Of a DNA stretch of 64,000 nucleotides, positions 8,210 to 16,793 are shown piece after piece. The number at the start of each line of letters is the position of its first letter. The stretch's first letter is position 1. The notes under the pieces are model-generated. The model was not told the origin of the DNA. It worked only from the letters and a program-made list of their open reading frames with translations, and did not search any database. The DNA comes from Acidiphilium sp. (GTDB lineage Bacteria > Pseudomonadota > Alphaproteobacteria > Acetobacterales > Acetobacteraceae). The DNA is taken from NCBI GenBank assembly GCA_028688905.1, contig JAQTXH010000006.1:1-64000 (forward strand), read 5' to 3'. The position numbers and the translations under genes are program-made.

Positions 8210-9051
8210 ACTGGTCTCCCTTGCTGATAATGAGGTGATTCCGGGTCGATGCCGAGCAGAAACAGCCCGGAGCCATCGGCCATTGCAACCATCGCCGCGC
8301 GCTCGATCAATATCGCACCCGCAGCCTCGAAGGCGACACCGCGCAACCCTGCCCCACGGGCTTGCACCACGGTTTCAGCCCCCAGCGTCGGCAAATCCGC
8401 CCGGCGGTCCTGCCCCGGCTTCACCAGCTTGACCAATACCCCGCCCGGTCCCGGCCGCGCCAGTTCCGCCACCCGTGCCAGCATCGCATCGGTTCCCTCG
8501 ATGGCTTCCACCGCCAGCACGATCCCCTGCTGCACCACACACGCCTGCCCGACATCTGCGGCACCCAACGCACGCAGCACCGCAACTCCGCGCGCGATAT
8601 CCGCCAGCGCCGCCACATCCGGTGCTGCCCGCGTCAGCAGCCCCGCCGGGGCCAGCGCCTCCGCCATCACCTCATGCGCGCCGAGAACCCGAAACCCCTC
8701 CTCGCCCAGAACGCGCACGATCGCCGCGAGAAATCCGTCATCGCCGGCAAACGCGGCCCGGCCAACCCTTGCGAGCAACTTGGCACCCGTCGCATCCGGC
8801 CGCAGATCGAGCAGCGACGGCCGCCGCACCGGCCCGGCCAGCACAATCTCGACACATCCGGCCCGCCGCAACGCCGCCATCGCGGCTCCCACCGCGCCCA
8901 ATCGCACCACCGCATGGGGAAACCCGCCAATCACCCGCGCGTCGGCATATCCCTCCAACGCCACCACAAACACCCCTCGCCCCGCCGCGCGCGCGGCCCC
9001 GGCGACCTGACCCGGCAACGGACCCCCGCCAGCGACGATGCCGAGGGTCAT
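8206..9051 (-). CDS. lpxI: UDP-2,3-diacylglucosamine pyrophosphatase LpxI
   Basis: LpxI hydrolyses UDP-2,3-diacylglucosamine to lipid X and UMP, replacing LpxH in most alphaproteobacteria. The 281-residue product starts [13 protein letters not shown], the typical LpxI N terminus, followed by [23 protein letters not shown] and a C-terminal catalytic half with [19 protein letters not shown] and [22 protein letters not shown]. The ATG at 9051 fits this; an upstream in-frame start at 9195 would add 48 residues from a repeat-like intergenic sequence. It follows lpxA after 166 bp. lpxB, normally next, is absent here. Confidence 0.92.
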   Translation of the reverse strand: MTLGIVAGGGPLPGQVAGAARAAGRGVFVVALEGYADARVIGGFPHAVVRLGAVGAAMAALRRAGCVEIVLAGPVRRPSLLDLRPDATGAKLLARVGRAAFAGDDGFLAAIVRVLGEEGFRVLGAHEVMAEALAPAGLLTRAAPDVAALADIARGVAVLRALGAADVGQACVVQQGIVLAVEAIEGTDAMLARVAELARPGPGGVLVKLVKPGQDRRADLPTLGAETVVQARGAGLRGVAFEAAGAILIERAAMVAMADGSGLFLLGIDPESPHYQQGRPV

Positions 9052-9217
9052 GGGAATGGAACGGGAGTTGGAAGACGGCCAAGCGGTCTGGCTCCTTGGA
9101 ACGCCGCCAAGGTCTTCGCCCTTGGAATCCCAAACCCGATGGATCTCAATGGCTCTGCCTTTGGTGGGGTCCAAGGACAATGCCCTGGCCTTCAACCCAA
9201 CCCCGCCCCATTGCCCC
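9052..9217. other. lpxA-lpxI intergenic region, repeat-like
   Basis: 166 bp without a credible gene. It holds short inverted words (CCTTGGAACGCCGCCAAGG) and GGGGTCCAAGGACAATGCCCTGGCC, which looks like a decayed palindromic intergenic repeat. No promoter is obvious. Confidence 0.4.
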
Positions 9218-10024
9218 CTACCCCTCGGCGTCGTCGCCGTGCCGCGTGGCGGTGCGGATCAGGCCGCGTTTGCTGGGGGTATCGATGAAGGCGAGAATTT
9301 CGGTGAGATAGGGGTCGCCCTCGGCGGTGGCGCGCACCTGTTCGACGCGATCGGCGAAGGTACCGTCGCATTGGAACAGGGTTTTATAGGCGGTACGCAG
9401 CCGGTGCAGGGCGGGTTTGTCGAGGCCGCGGCGGCGCAGGCCGATCATGTTCAACCCATGCAGGCGGGCGCGGTTACCGATGACCGAGCCATAGGGGATG
9501 ACGTCGGCTTCGACGCCGGAGGCACCGCCGACCATCGCTCCGGTGCCGATGCGAACGAACTGGTGAATCGCGGTGGCCCCGCCGATGATCGCGTGGGCAG
9601 CGATGTCGACATGGCCGCCCATCACCACGTTGTTCGCGATCACCACGCCATCGCCCAGGGTGCAATCGTGGGCGACGTGGACCACCGCCATCAGCAGGCA
9701 GCCGGCCCCGATGCGGGTGACGCCGGTGCCGGTGACGGTGCCGCGATGGATGGAGCCGTGCTCGCGGATGACGCAGTGCGGACCAATGATGGTTTCGGTA
9801 TCCTCGCCCTGGTATTTCAGATCCTGCGGGGCAAGGCCGACGGTCGCGAACGGGTAGATTTTGGTGCCGGTGCCGATGGTGGTGCGGCCGTCGATCACCA
9901 CGTGGGAGACCAGATCGACACCGTCGTGCAGGATCGCACCGGGTCCGACCATGCAGAACGGTCCGATATGCACCCGCGCGCCGAGTTTGGCACTTGGGTC
10001 GACAACCGATGAGGGGTGGATCAT
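9218..10024 (-). CDS. lpxA: acyl-ACP--UDP-N-acetylglucosamine O-acyltransferase
   Basis: LpxA performs the first committed step of lipid A synthesis, 3-O-acylation of UDP-GlcNAc, in the cytoplasm. The 268-residue protein has left-handed beta-helix hexapeptide repeats through residues 1-190 and a C-terminal alpha-helical domain. The catalytic histidine is in VVHVAHDCTLG, and GNRARLHGLNMIGLRRRG matches the conserved exit from the helix. Length is close to the 262 residues of the E. coli enzyme. It overlaps the fabZ end by four bases. Confidence 0.96.
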   Translation of the reverse strand: MIHPSSVVDPSAKLGARVHIGPFCMVGPGAILHDGVDLVSHVVIDGRTTIGTGTKIYPFATVGLAPQDLKYQGEDTETIIGPHCVIREHGSIHRGTVTGTGVTRIGAGCLLMAVVHVAHDCTLGDGVVIANNVVMGGHVDIAAHAIIGGATAIHQFVRIGTGAMVGGASGVEADVIPYGSVIGNRARLHGLNMIGLRRRGLDKPALHRLRTAYKTLFQCDGTFADRVEQVRATAEGDPYLTEILAFIDTPSKRGLIRTATRHGDDAEG

Positions 10025-10548
10025 CCTTGACCGGCTTTCTGATCCATGATCATGGCGGCGAACGTGGCTTCGGCGACCGCGATGCCGTCAACCCGGGCGA
10101 CGGCGTGGAACTTCCATACATTGCCGCGGTTGCGCTCCTTGGCGACGTGGATGCGCAGGGCATCGCCCGGCACCACCGGGCGGCGGAATTTGGCACCTTC
10201 GACCGACATGAAATAGACCACCTTGCCGGCTTCCTCCGGGCCGAGGGTTTCGACCACCAGCACGGCGGCGGTCTGGGCCATGCTTTCGACGATCAGCACG
10301 CCCGGCATGACCGGATGACCGGGGAAATGGCCCTGGAAAAAGCTTTCGTTGACCGAGACGTTCTTCACCCCGATCGCCGAGACGTTCTCGATCAGGTCGA
10401 TCACCCGGTCGATCAGCAGGAACGGATAGCGATGCGGAATCGCGTGCATGATGCCGGCAATGTCGATCGTACGGCCCCTTTCAGAAGTCTGTGCCGCGGT
10501 GCCAGTGGTCGCGCCGTCCATCGCCGAGGGTCCGCCCTTTGCGTTCAT
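10021..10548 (-). CDS. fabZ: 3-hydroxyacyl-ACP dehydratase FabZ
   Basis: FabZ dehydrates 3-hydroxyacyl-ACP in fatty acid elongation, competing with LpxA for substrate. The hot-dog fold motifs are visible: HAIPHRYPFLLIDRV with the catalytic His and HPVMPGVLIVESMAQ with the catalytic Glu. I set the start at the ATG at 10548 (175 residues), just after the lpxD stop; an ATG nine codons on is also possible. About 25 residues before the motif region are poorly conserved. Coupled to lpxA by an ATGA overlap. Confidence 0.94.
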   Translation of the reverse strand: MNAKGGPSAMDGATTGTAAQTSERGRTIDIAGIMHAIPHRYPFLLIDRVIDLIENVSAIGVKNVSVNESFFQGHFPGHPVMPGVLIVESMAQTAAVLVVETLGPEEAGKVVYFMSVEGAKFRRPVVPGDALRIHVAKERNRGNVWKFHAVARVDGIAVAEATFAAMIMDQKAGQG

Positions 10549-10564
10549 GATGCCCAATAGCCGG

Positions 10565-11650
10565 TCACGGTGTGGAATCCGGTGCCGGAGGTATCGTAGA
10601 ATGCCGCATTTTGTCGCGCCGTGCAAAGCGCCGGATCGCGGCGACCTCGCGGAAGAACGATTTTGCCGGCTGCGCCGGGCTGCCAAGCATTTCCGCGCCC
10701 GGCGGAATGTTCGACATCACCCCGGCCTGCGGGCCGATGCGCGCCCCTTTGCCGATGGTCAGATGCCCGGCGAACCCCGCCTGACCCGCGACCACGACGA
10801 AATCCTCAAACACCGTCGAACCCGAAATGCCGACCTGGGCGACCAGGATGCAGCAGCGGCCCAATCGCACATTATGGGCGATTTGCACCTGATTATCGAT
10901 TCTTGTGCCGGCACCGATGATCGTATCCTGCGCCGAGCCGCGATCGACCGTGGTGTTGGCCCCGATATCGACGTCGTGCCCGATGATGACGCGGCCGAGT
11001 TGGGCCACGCTGACGAAGCCCTGGGGCGAGGGCGCGAAGCCGAAGCCATCCTGGCCGATCCGCACGCCGGGGTGCAGGGTGACGCGGTCGCCGATCAGGG
11101 CATAGCTGACCGTCACATGGGCGGCGATGCGGCAATCGGCACCGATCGTGACACCGGGGCCGATCACGCTGTGGGACCCGACCACGCTGCGCGGGCCGAT
11201 TTCGGCGCGGGCTTCGATGATCGCGTAGGGGCCGATTTCGGCGGATTGATCGACCAGCGCCGACGGATCGACGATGGCGGTGGGATGGCGTCCAGCAGTG
11301 GCGGGCGGTGGCGGGTGGAACAGGCCACCGGCCTTGGCCCAGGCGAGGTAGGGCTGGGGAACCGGCAGGGCGATGCCGGGCGGGGGCAGACGGTCCGCGA
11401 GGTCGGTGAGCAAAATGACCGCGCCGGCGCGGGTGGCGGCGAGCAACGGCAGATATTTGCGGTTGTCGAGAAAGCTGATTTCGTCCGGCCCGGCGCTTTG
11501 CAACGGCGCGATGCCGCGAAACCGCCGTTCGGCGGCGGTTGGCGGCACCGGAGCGCCGATCGCGGCAGCGATCTCGGCCAGGGTGAACGGGCCGCCGCGC
11601 GGGAAAAATCGCGGATCGCCAGGTAGACCGGCACCGCCTGTATCAGTCAT
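10565..11650 (-). CDS. lpxD: UDP-3-O-acylglucosamine N-acyltransferase
   Basis: LpxD adds the N-linked 3-hydroxyacyl chain in the third step of lipid A synthesis. The 361-residue protein has the N-terminal uridine-binding domain (GIAPLQSAGPDEISFLDNRKY), a hexapeptide left-handed helix from about residue 120, and the catalytic histidine in QVQIAHNVRLG. It ends in a basic helix (VAAIRRFARRDK). Length is slightly above the E. coli enzyme (341). It lies between skp and fabZ in the classical order. Confidence 0.96.
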   Translation of the reverse strand: MTDTGGAGLPGDPRFFPRGGPFTLAEIAAAIGAPVPPTAAERRFRGIAPLQSAGPDEISFLDNRKYLPLLAATRAGAVILLTDLADRLPPPGIALPVPQPYLAWAKAGGLFHPPPPATAGRHPTAIVDPSALVDQSAEIGPYAIIEARAEIGPRSVVGSHSVIGPGVTIGADCRIAAHVTVSYALIGDRVTLHPGVRIGQDGFGFAPSPQGFVSVAQLGRVIIGHDVDIGANTTVDRGSAQDTIIGAGTRIDNQVQIAHNVRLGRCCILVAQVGISGSTVFEDFVVVAGQAGFAGHLTIGKGARIGPQAGVMSNIPPGAEMLGSPAQPAKSFFREVAAIRRFARRDKMRHSTIPPAPDSTP

Positions 11651-11659
11651 GCCAGCGCC

Positions 11660-12442
11660 TTATTTTTGCGCGGATGCAGCGGCCATGTTCGGCACGACCG
11701 AGGGCGGCACCGCGACCGAGGGTAGGATTTTGTTGAGATGGCCCGCGACTTCCTTGGAAATATCGAACCCGTTGACGTTCAGCGCCACCTGCGAGCGGTG
11801 TAGCACCAAATTCATGCCGTGCGCCTGCGCCACCTGGCGGATCACCGCGATCAGGGTCGCCTCGATTTTGCCGAGGGCGGTGCGGGCGGCCACCTCGATG
11901 GCGAGGTTGCGGTTGTGGAAATCGACCTGGGCCTGCTCGATTTCGGTTTGCAGCGCCTGCTCCTTGCCGGCGAGCGCCGCTTTCGAGAGCTTGGCCTTTT
12001 CGCCGGTGATGGTTTTTTGCTCGCCTTCCCATTTCTGTTGATCGGCCTGAGCTTCGGCGGCGAGTTTCTGGCGGCGGGCCTCGATGATTTTTTCAACACC
12101 TTGGGCGGCGGTCGATTCCTGCATCACTTCGGGTACCGAGAGCACGCCCATCACCGGAGCCGGGGGCGTGTTTTCCTTGGGCAGCGCCGGAAGCTGGGGA
12201 ATCGGCGGCAGTTTTTGCTGCGGGATCGCCTGGGTGCCGGGCTGCTCGCCGTTTTGCGCCATACCGGGCTGTTCCGGCATGGCGGGCGCGGCGGCGCGCA
12301 TCGGGGCGGTGTGGCTGGCCGGGGCGGCTTTCGGGTGGGGAATGAAATAGCCGGGGCCGTTGCTTTGGGCATGACCGATCCCCAACCCGAGGGCGAGCGC
12401 CGGCAGGGTTAAACCAAGTCGTAGAGAAGACGAAAATTTCAC
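11660..12442 (-). CDS. skp: Skp/OmpH family periplasmic chaperone with proline-rich insert
   Basis: Skp holds unfolded outer-membrane proteins in the periplasm for delivery to BamA. Residues 1-25 are a signal peptide (hydrophobic LGLTLPALALGLGIG, cleavage near AHA/Q). Residues ~100-230 form the Skp core: VLSVPEVMQES, a long charged coiled coil and a C-terminal VIRQVAQAHGMNLVLHRSQVAL segment. Between them about 60 residues rich in Pro, Ala and Gln (PEQPGMAQNG, PPIPQLPALP) are absent from E. coli Skp, making the protein 260 rather than about 160 residues. It lies 4 bp after bamA. Confidence 0.88.
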   Translation of the reverse strand: MKFSSSLRLGLTLPALALGLGIGHAQSNGPGYFIPHPKAAPASHTAPMRAAAPAMPEQPGMAQNGEQPGTQAIPQQKLPPIPQLPALPKENTPPAPVMGVLSVPEVMQESTAAQGVEKIIEARRQKLAAEAQADQQKWEGEQKTITGEKAKLSKAALAGKEQALQTEIEQAQVDFHNRNLAIEVAARTALGKIEATLIAVIRQVAQAHGMNLVLHRSQVALNVNGFDISKEVAGHLNKILPSVAVPPSVVPNMAAASAQK

Positions 12443-12446
12443 GATG

Positions 12447-14795
12447 TTAGAACCTCGTACCGAAGGAAACGCGGAATTGCTCGATCTGGTCGTATTTGTA
12501 TTTTTTGATCGGTTGGGCGAACGACAGGTCGATCAGCCCGAACGGGGTGTTCCAGGCCACGCCGACACCGGCGGAAATGCGCGGCGCGGCATTGTCATAC
12601 AGCCCCAGGGTTTTGCCGTTCACCGTCAGGGGGCTGACGCCGGACAGGCTGCCGATGTCGGTGAAGGCGAAGCCGGAAACCCCAAGATCAGGCGAGACCG
12701 GCAGCGGGAAGTGCAGCACGGTATCCTGGGTCCAGATGAACTTGCCGCCCAGGCTGTCACCATACAAGGTGTCATGCGGGCCGGCACCGCCGGTCTGGAA
12801 ACCGAGCAGGCTGTCGCCGCCGAGGAAGAACCGATCGGCGATCAGGGATTTGTAACCCTCGATATCGATAAGGTCGCCGACGTGGCCATCGAACTCCAGC
12901 ACCCAGGCTTTGCTGCCGAAATAACGGGCGAGCGGAATGTAATAGGCACCGCGCGCTTGCAGGCGGATGTATTTCGCGGAGCCGCCCAGGCCGGCCAGAT
13001 CGGTCGAGAGGCTCAGCAAGCCACCGGAGGTTGGGTCGAGCCTGTCGTTGCGGTAGTCGAATGTCAGGCTGGTGCCGAGCTGCGACAGGCTCGATGAGCC
13101 TTGCTCGTTCAAAATATAAAGGCTGGCCCCGGTCGCGATATTGTAGATGTCGCGGGTGCTGAGGGTGTAGGTGAAGGCTTGGCTGACATGCTGGTTGTAG
13201 CGGAAGCCGAGCCGCACGTCGCCGCCGATCGAACGCTCGCTGAACACGTAGGACGTCGTGTTATAAGTGTCGGTGCGGAACAGGTCGAACCCGGCGATCA
13301 GGTTGCGGCCGAGGAAATACGGGTTGGTGACGCCAAGGTTGAACTGGGTACCCTTTTGCGCCAGCAGCGCGCTGATCGAGGTATCGATGCCGGTGCCGAG
13401 GAAGTTGTTCTGGCTCAGCCCGACATTCACCAAAGCGCCCAGATCGGTCGAGTAGCCACCGCCGAGCGAGAACTGGCCGGTGGCCTGTTCGGCCAAGGCG
13501 ACGTCGAGATTGACCTCGTCGGGCTGGTCGGTGGGCACCGGCTTGATCGAAATGTCCTTCTTTTTGAAGAACCCGAGATTTTCGAGATTGTCCTTGGATT
13601 CCTTGACCGCCTGCTCGTTATAGGCGTCGCCAGGGGCAAGTTCGATCTCGCGGCGGATCACGCTGTCTTCGGTGCGGGTGTTACCGCTGATCGACACGTT
13701 GTTCACATAGACCCGCGGCCCCTCGATCACCCGGAAGGTGAGCGCGATGGTATGGGTCTTCTTGTTTTCCTTCACATCCGGCTCGACCTGGGCGAAAGCG
13801 TAGCCCTTGTTCTGCACGTAGTCGGAAATCGCCGTGTCGGTGGTTTGCAGGGCATCGCCGTCGAAAATGTCGCCCTTTTCGATGGGCACCAGCGGCCGCA
13901 GTTGCTTGCCGGGCAGGTTGCGCAGCGCGGAGACCACCTGCACCGACCCGATCCGGTAGCGCGGCCCTTCATCGACCACGAAGGTCAGATAGAACGACTT
14001 GCGGTCGGGGGCCAATTGCGCGGTGGCGCTGATGATTTTGAAATCGGCGTAGCCATGGTGGAAATAGAACCGGCTGAGCAGGGATTCGTCGTATTTGACC
14101 CGCTCGGGATTGTACTGGTCGGAATCGGATAAAAACCGGTACCACGCGTCCTGGCGCGACGAGATCACTTCGCGCAGCTTGGTCTGGCCGTATTCGTGAT
14201 TGCCGATGAAATTGATCCGGCTGATCAGGGTTTCCGAGCCATCGTGGCAGTTGAACACCACGTTGACCCGGTTTTCCGGCAGCTTGACGATTTCGGGTTC
14301 GACCGTCGCGCTGTAATGGCCGTGGGTGGCGTAGAGGGCGAGAATTTCCTTGGTGGCCGCGGCGGCTTCGGCGGGGGTGAACACCGAGCCGGACTTGAGC
14401 CCGATGGCACCGCTCATGTCTTTGTCTTTGACGACCGAATTGCCCTCGAAAAACACCTGATTGACGATCGGGTTTTCACGGACCCGCACCATCAGATCGT
14501 CGCCCTGGCGGGTGATCGACACGGTTTTGAACAGGCCGGTAGCATACAAAGTCTTGAGGCTGAGATCCATCCGCCGCGCGCTGAACGCATCGCCGGGCTG
14601 GAGCAGGATGTAGGAGCGGATCGTGCTCGCATCGATCCGCTGGTTGCCAGATACGTCGACCGCGGCAATGCGCGCGCCGCTGGGCACCGGCACCTGGGCC
14701 GGCCGCGTCGCCGCTACGGCGGATTGAGCGGCAGGCACCAGAAATCCTGGCACCAGACACGCCGTGGTCATCAGAGCCAACCGCAGTCGCCGCAA
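12447..14795 (-). CDS. bamA: outer membrane protein assembly factor BamA
   Basis: BamA inserts beta-barrel proteins into the outer membrane. The 782-residue product has a signal peptide, five POTRA-like repeats (residues ~35-380; e.g. VNQVFFEGNSVV, VNNVSISGNTRTEDSVIRRE) and a 16-strand Omp85 barrel ending in the C-terminal signature FRVSFGTRF. I chose a TTG start at 14795: AGGAG lies 7 bases upstream and it yields a compact signal peptide MRRLRLALMTTACLVPG; the longer open frame to 14924 adds no signal-like sequence. The loop-6 xRGF motif reads LLGF, so the arginine is missing. Confidence 0.95.
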   Translation of the reverse strand: MRRLRLALMTTACLVPGFLVPAAQSAVAATRPAQVPVPSGARIAAVDVSGNQRIDASTIRSYILLQPGDAFSARRMDLSLKTLYATGLFKTVSITRQGDDLMVRVRENPIVNQVFFEGNSVVKDKDMSGAIGLKSGSVFTPAEAAAATKEILALYATHGHYSATVEPEIVKLPENRVNVVFNCHDGSETLISRINFIGNHEYGQTKLREVISSRQDAWYRFLSDSDQYNPERVKYDESLLSRFYFHHGYADFKIISATAQLAPDRKSFYLTFVVDEGPRYRIGSVQVVSALRNLPGKQLRPLVPIEKGDIFDGDALQTTDTAISDYVQNKGYAFAQVEPDVKENKKTHTIALTFRVIEGPRVYVNNVSISGNTRTEDSVIRREIELAPGDAYNEQAVKESKDNLENLGFFKKKDISIKPVPTDQPDEVNLDVALAEQATGQFSLGGGYSTDLGALVNVGLSQNNFLGTGIDTSISALLAQKGTQFNLGVTNPYFLGRNLIAGFDLFRTDTYNTTSYVFSERSIGGDVRLGFRYNQHVSQAFTYTLSTRDIYNIATGASLYILNEQGSSSLSQLGTSLTFDYRNDRLDPTSGGLLSLSTDLAGLGGSAKYIRLQARGAYYIPLARYFGSKAWVLEFDGHVGDLIDIEGYKSLIADRFFLGGDSLLGFQTGGAGPHDTLYGDSLGGKFIWTQDTVLHFPLPVSPDLGVSGFAFTDIGSLSGVSPLTVNGKTLGLYDNAAPRISAGVGVAWNTPFGLIDLSFAQPIKKYKYDQIEQFRVSFGTRF

Positions 14796-15142
14796 GGATA
14801 TTCTCCTAACCGATCCCAGATCGTGAAACCCGATGTTGGGGGGTAGCCCATACACCGCACCGACATGCGGCCTAGCCGCAACCGCCCGTAACCGCAAGGG
14901 CATCACCGGGCGGTGATCACGCAAAGCGGCCGCGCGGGCACAAAATACCCACCAGCATACCGTATCAACGCCCGGTCCACTTCGCCTCGATCACCCGCGC
15001 GGCTTTGCGCGAAGCGGTCGCGCGGGTATGAAATCGTTTGCCGCAATACCGCATCAACGCCCGGTCCACTTCGCCTCGATCACCCGCGCGGCTTTGCGCG
15101 AAGCGGTCGCGCGGGTATGAAATCGTTTGCCGCAATACCGCA
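14796..15142. other. bamA-ctaG intergenic region holding tandem repeats
   Basis: 347 bp without an independent gene. The part nearest bamA (14796-14923) should carry its promoter but I see no clear boxes. The rest is the 89-bp tandem array described separately. The rseP, dxr and cdsA genes that often precede bamA are not here. Confidence 0.6.
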
Positions 15143-15177
15143 TCAACGCCCGGTCCACTTCGCCTCGATCACCCGCG
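14924..15177 (-). repeat. 89-bp tandem repeats copying the ctaG 3' end
   Basis: Two exact units start at 14964 and 15053; a third partial copy at 15142 is the end of ctaG itself, and a diverged partial copy occupies about 14924-14963. Each unit contains the codons for ARVIEAKWTGR plus the stop, then about 50 bp of downstream DNA with a hairpin whose arms are ACCCGCGCG and CGCGCGGGT. Since 89 is not a multiple of three, the copies are in different frames, yet each keeps its own stop. Confidence 0.9.
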
Positions 15178-16105
15178 CTCCGGGCGGAATGGGGGTTTCC
15201 CTTGTTTCCGTCTCCTCGTTTTTGCGGATCGCGTTGAGCAGCACGAACAGCACGGCGGTGTTCAGCAGGCCGGGGGGAATCCATTCGATCATGCCGCCGA
15301 TCAACTGGTCCTGGGAAGGTGAAATCGAGGGGTACAGGCGACCGCACAGATCGTAGAAATCATAGAAATTGGTGGCCGAGAGCGCCACCGTCGCCGCCAC
15401 CAGGATTTGCGGGAACATGGTGAGAAACCCCGTCGCCATCCGGGTGAGGTAGGAGTACCCGGCTTGCGCGCGCGGGCGCGGGTCCAGAACCACCAGCCAG
15501 AACAGCAGGCCGGATAAAATCATGGCGACGTTCATCGCGGCATAGAGCGGCGGATTGATCATCGAGGCGAAATCGACCGCGGGCAGCAGCCACACATCGG
15601 TGACGGCAATCGAGATCGCCGCCGCGACAATCGGGTTGCGCAAAATCGCGAGCGGGCGGCGCAGGGCGCGGTGCCGGGCAAAGGCGATCGCCTCGGCAGG
15701 AACCCCGCACGCCAGCACGTCGCGCGGCCAGGCGAAAGCAACCAGGAACGGCGCAAAGACCCCCAGCGTCATCTGTTGTAGGCGGTTGAGGAAAAACATG
15801 TGCTGGGCGGCGTATTCGAAATGGGTCTGCGCCACGAAATAGATCGCCGCGACGCCGGTGAAATAGCTGATCCGCCGCCACAGCGCGGGCCGCGCGGCCC
15901 GCGGCATCCGGCGCAGGCCCCGCCCGTACCAGAAGGCGAATACCAAGGTTCCGGCAAAGATCGGCGCGTTGAAAATGAAGGGCGCGAGATACGGCAGATC
16001 GGCCGGCAGAAAACGACACGCGAGGTCGAGCAGGACGCCCGCGGCCACGATCGCGCTGATCGCGCGGCGGTCGGTGGTGTCGAACCGGTGGGCGGTGTCG
16101 TTCAT
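15143..16105 (-). CDS. CtaG/caa3-type cytochrome c oxidase assembly factor
   Basis: About 320 residues with seven to eight predicted membrane spans (e.g. AIVAAGVLLDLACRF, PIFAGTLVFAFWYG, YFTGVAAIYFVAQTHFEYAAQHMFF, MILSGLLFWLVVLDPRP). The HMFFLNRLQQMTLGVFAPFL and FW..ILDPRP-like blocks are characteristic of the Caa3_CtaG family, which helps deliver copper or assemble heme-copper oxidase. The ATG at 16105 (MNDTAHRF) avoids ten upstream residues that overlap the lrp end. The last 11 codons and stop are duplicated downstream in the 89-bp repeats. Confidence 0.8.
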   Translation of the reverse strand: MNDTAHRFDTTDRRAISAIVAAGVLLDLACRFLPADLPYLAPFIFNAPIFAGTLVFAFWYGRGLRRMPRAARPALWRRISYFTGVAAIYFVAQTHFEYAAQHMFFLNRLQQMTLGVFAPFLVAFAWPRDVLACGVPAEAIAFARHRALRRPLAILRNPIVAAAISIAVTDVWLLPAVDFASMINPPLYAAMNVAMILSGLLFWLVVLDPRPRAQAGYSYLTRMATGFLTMFPQILVAATVALSATNFYDFYDLCGRLYPSISPSQDQLIGGMIEWIPPGLLNTAVLFVLLNAIRKNEETETRETPIPPGARVIEAKWTGR

Positions 16106-16112
16106 GGCGCGC

Positions 16113-16634
16113 TCAGATCGGCACGCCGGCCACAACCCGGCTGGTGCGGATGGTCTGAAGCGTTTGCACCCGGGAGACGCTGGGGGTGGCGGTCAGCCGT
16201 TCGGTCAGATGGTTTTCGTGCGCCGCGTCGCGCGCCACGAATTTCAGCAGGAAATCGCCGCCGCCCCTGATCATGTGGCATTCCCGCAATTCCACCCACG
16301 AGCCGACCTGCGCCTCGAACGCGTCGAGCACCGACTGGCGCTGACTTTCAAGGCCGACAACCGCGAAAAACTGGATTTGCCAGCCGAGTTTTTGCGGGTC
16401 GGTTTCGGCGTGATAGCCACGGATCAGGCCGGTTTCCTCCAGCCTTCGCACCCGGCGCAGGCAGGGTGGCGGCGATATGCCGGCGCGACTCGCCAGCTCC
16501 ACGTTGGTCATCCGGCCGTTTTCCTGCAACTCGGTGAGGATGCGGCGATCGATGTCGTCAAGCTGCGGCAGGTCGCCGGAGCGGGGACCAGGATTGGGGT
16601 TAGTTGCGTTCGTAGGGGCCGTGCTAGGCGGCAT
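16113..16634 (-). CDS. Lrp/AsnC family transcriptional regulator
   Basis: A 173-residue regulator with an N-terminal winged helix-turn-helix (LDDIDRRILTELQENGRMTNVELASRAGISPPPCLRRVRRLEE) and a C-terminal RAM ligand-binding/oligomerisation domain (FFAVVGLESQRQSVLDAFE, GGGDFLLKFVARD). About 24 Pro/Asn-rich residues precede the DNA-binding domain. Such proteins respond to amino acids and often regulate the divergent neighbour; trxB starts about 160 bp away on the other strand. Start at the ATG 16634; a longer frame to 16745 lacks support. Confidence 0.9.
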   Translation of the reverse strand: MPPSTAPTNATNPNPGPRSGDLPQLDDIDRRILTELQENGRMTNVELASRAGISPPPCLRRVRRLEETGLIRGYHAETDPQKLGWQIQFFAVVGLESQRQSVLDAFEAQVGSWVELRECHMIRGGGDFLLKFVARDAAHENHLTERLTATPSVSRVQTLQTIRTSRVVAGVPI

Positions 16635-16662
16635 GAATATCACCGGTGAGAGAGTTGCGCGC

Positions 16663-16675
16663 GCAATATAATTGC
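16663..16675. promoter_or_regulatory. palindrome in the lrp-trxB divergent promoter region
   Basis: GCAATATAATTGC is a 5+3+5 inverted repeat lying between the divergent genes, about 30 bp before the lrp start. Lrp-type proteins bind AT-rich palindromes, so autoregulation through this site is plausible but unproven. Confidence 0.35.
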
Positions 16676-16727
16676 ATATCGCCGGTCTGTGAATGTGTTC
16701 AAGTCCGGATACGCCGTCAATCGGCGC

Positions 16728-16757
16728 TTGTGCGGTGCGATGCAACGTCGATATGAT
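16728..16757 (+). promoter_or_regulatory. candidate trxB promoter
   Basis: TTGTGC (16728-16733) and TATGAT (16752-16757) are 18 bases apart on the plus strand, giving a start near 16764 and a leader of about 30 bases before the trxB ATG. Confidence 0.5.
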
Positions 16758-16793
16758 ACAATCTGGTGAAAAAACAGGCGGCGAGTGAGGGTT

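Noticed and set aside
14924-15177. 89-bp repeats as a CRISPR or phage attachment array
   Set aside because: The whole unit is repeated with no variable spacer, and it copies the adjacent ctaG end, so it is a local tandem duplication.
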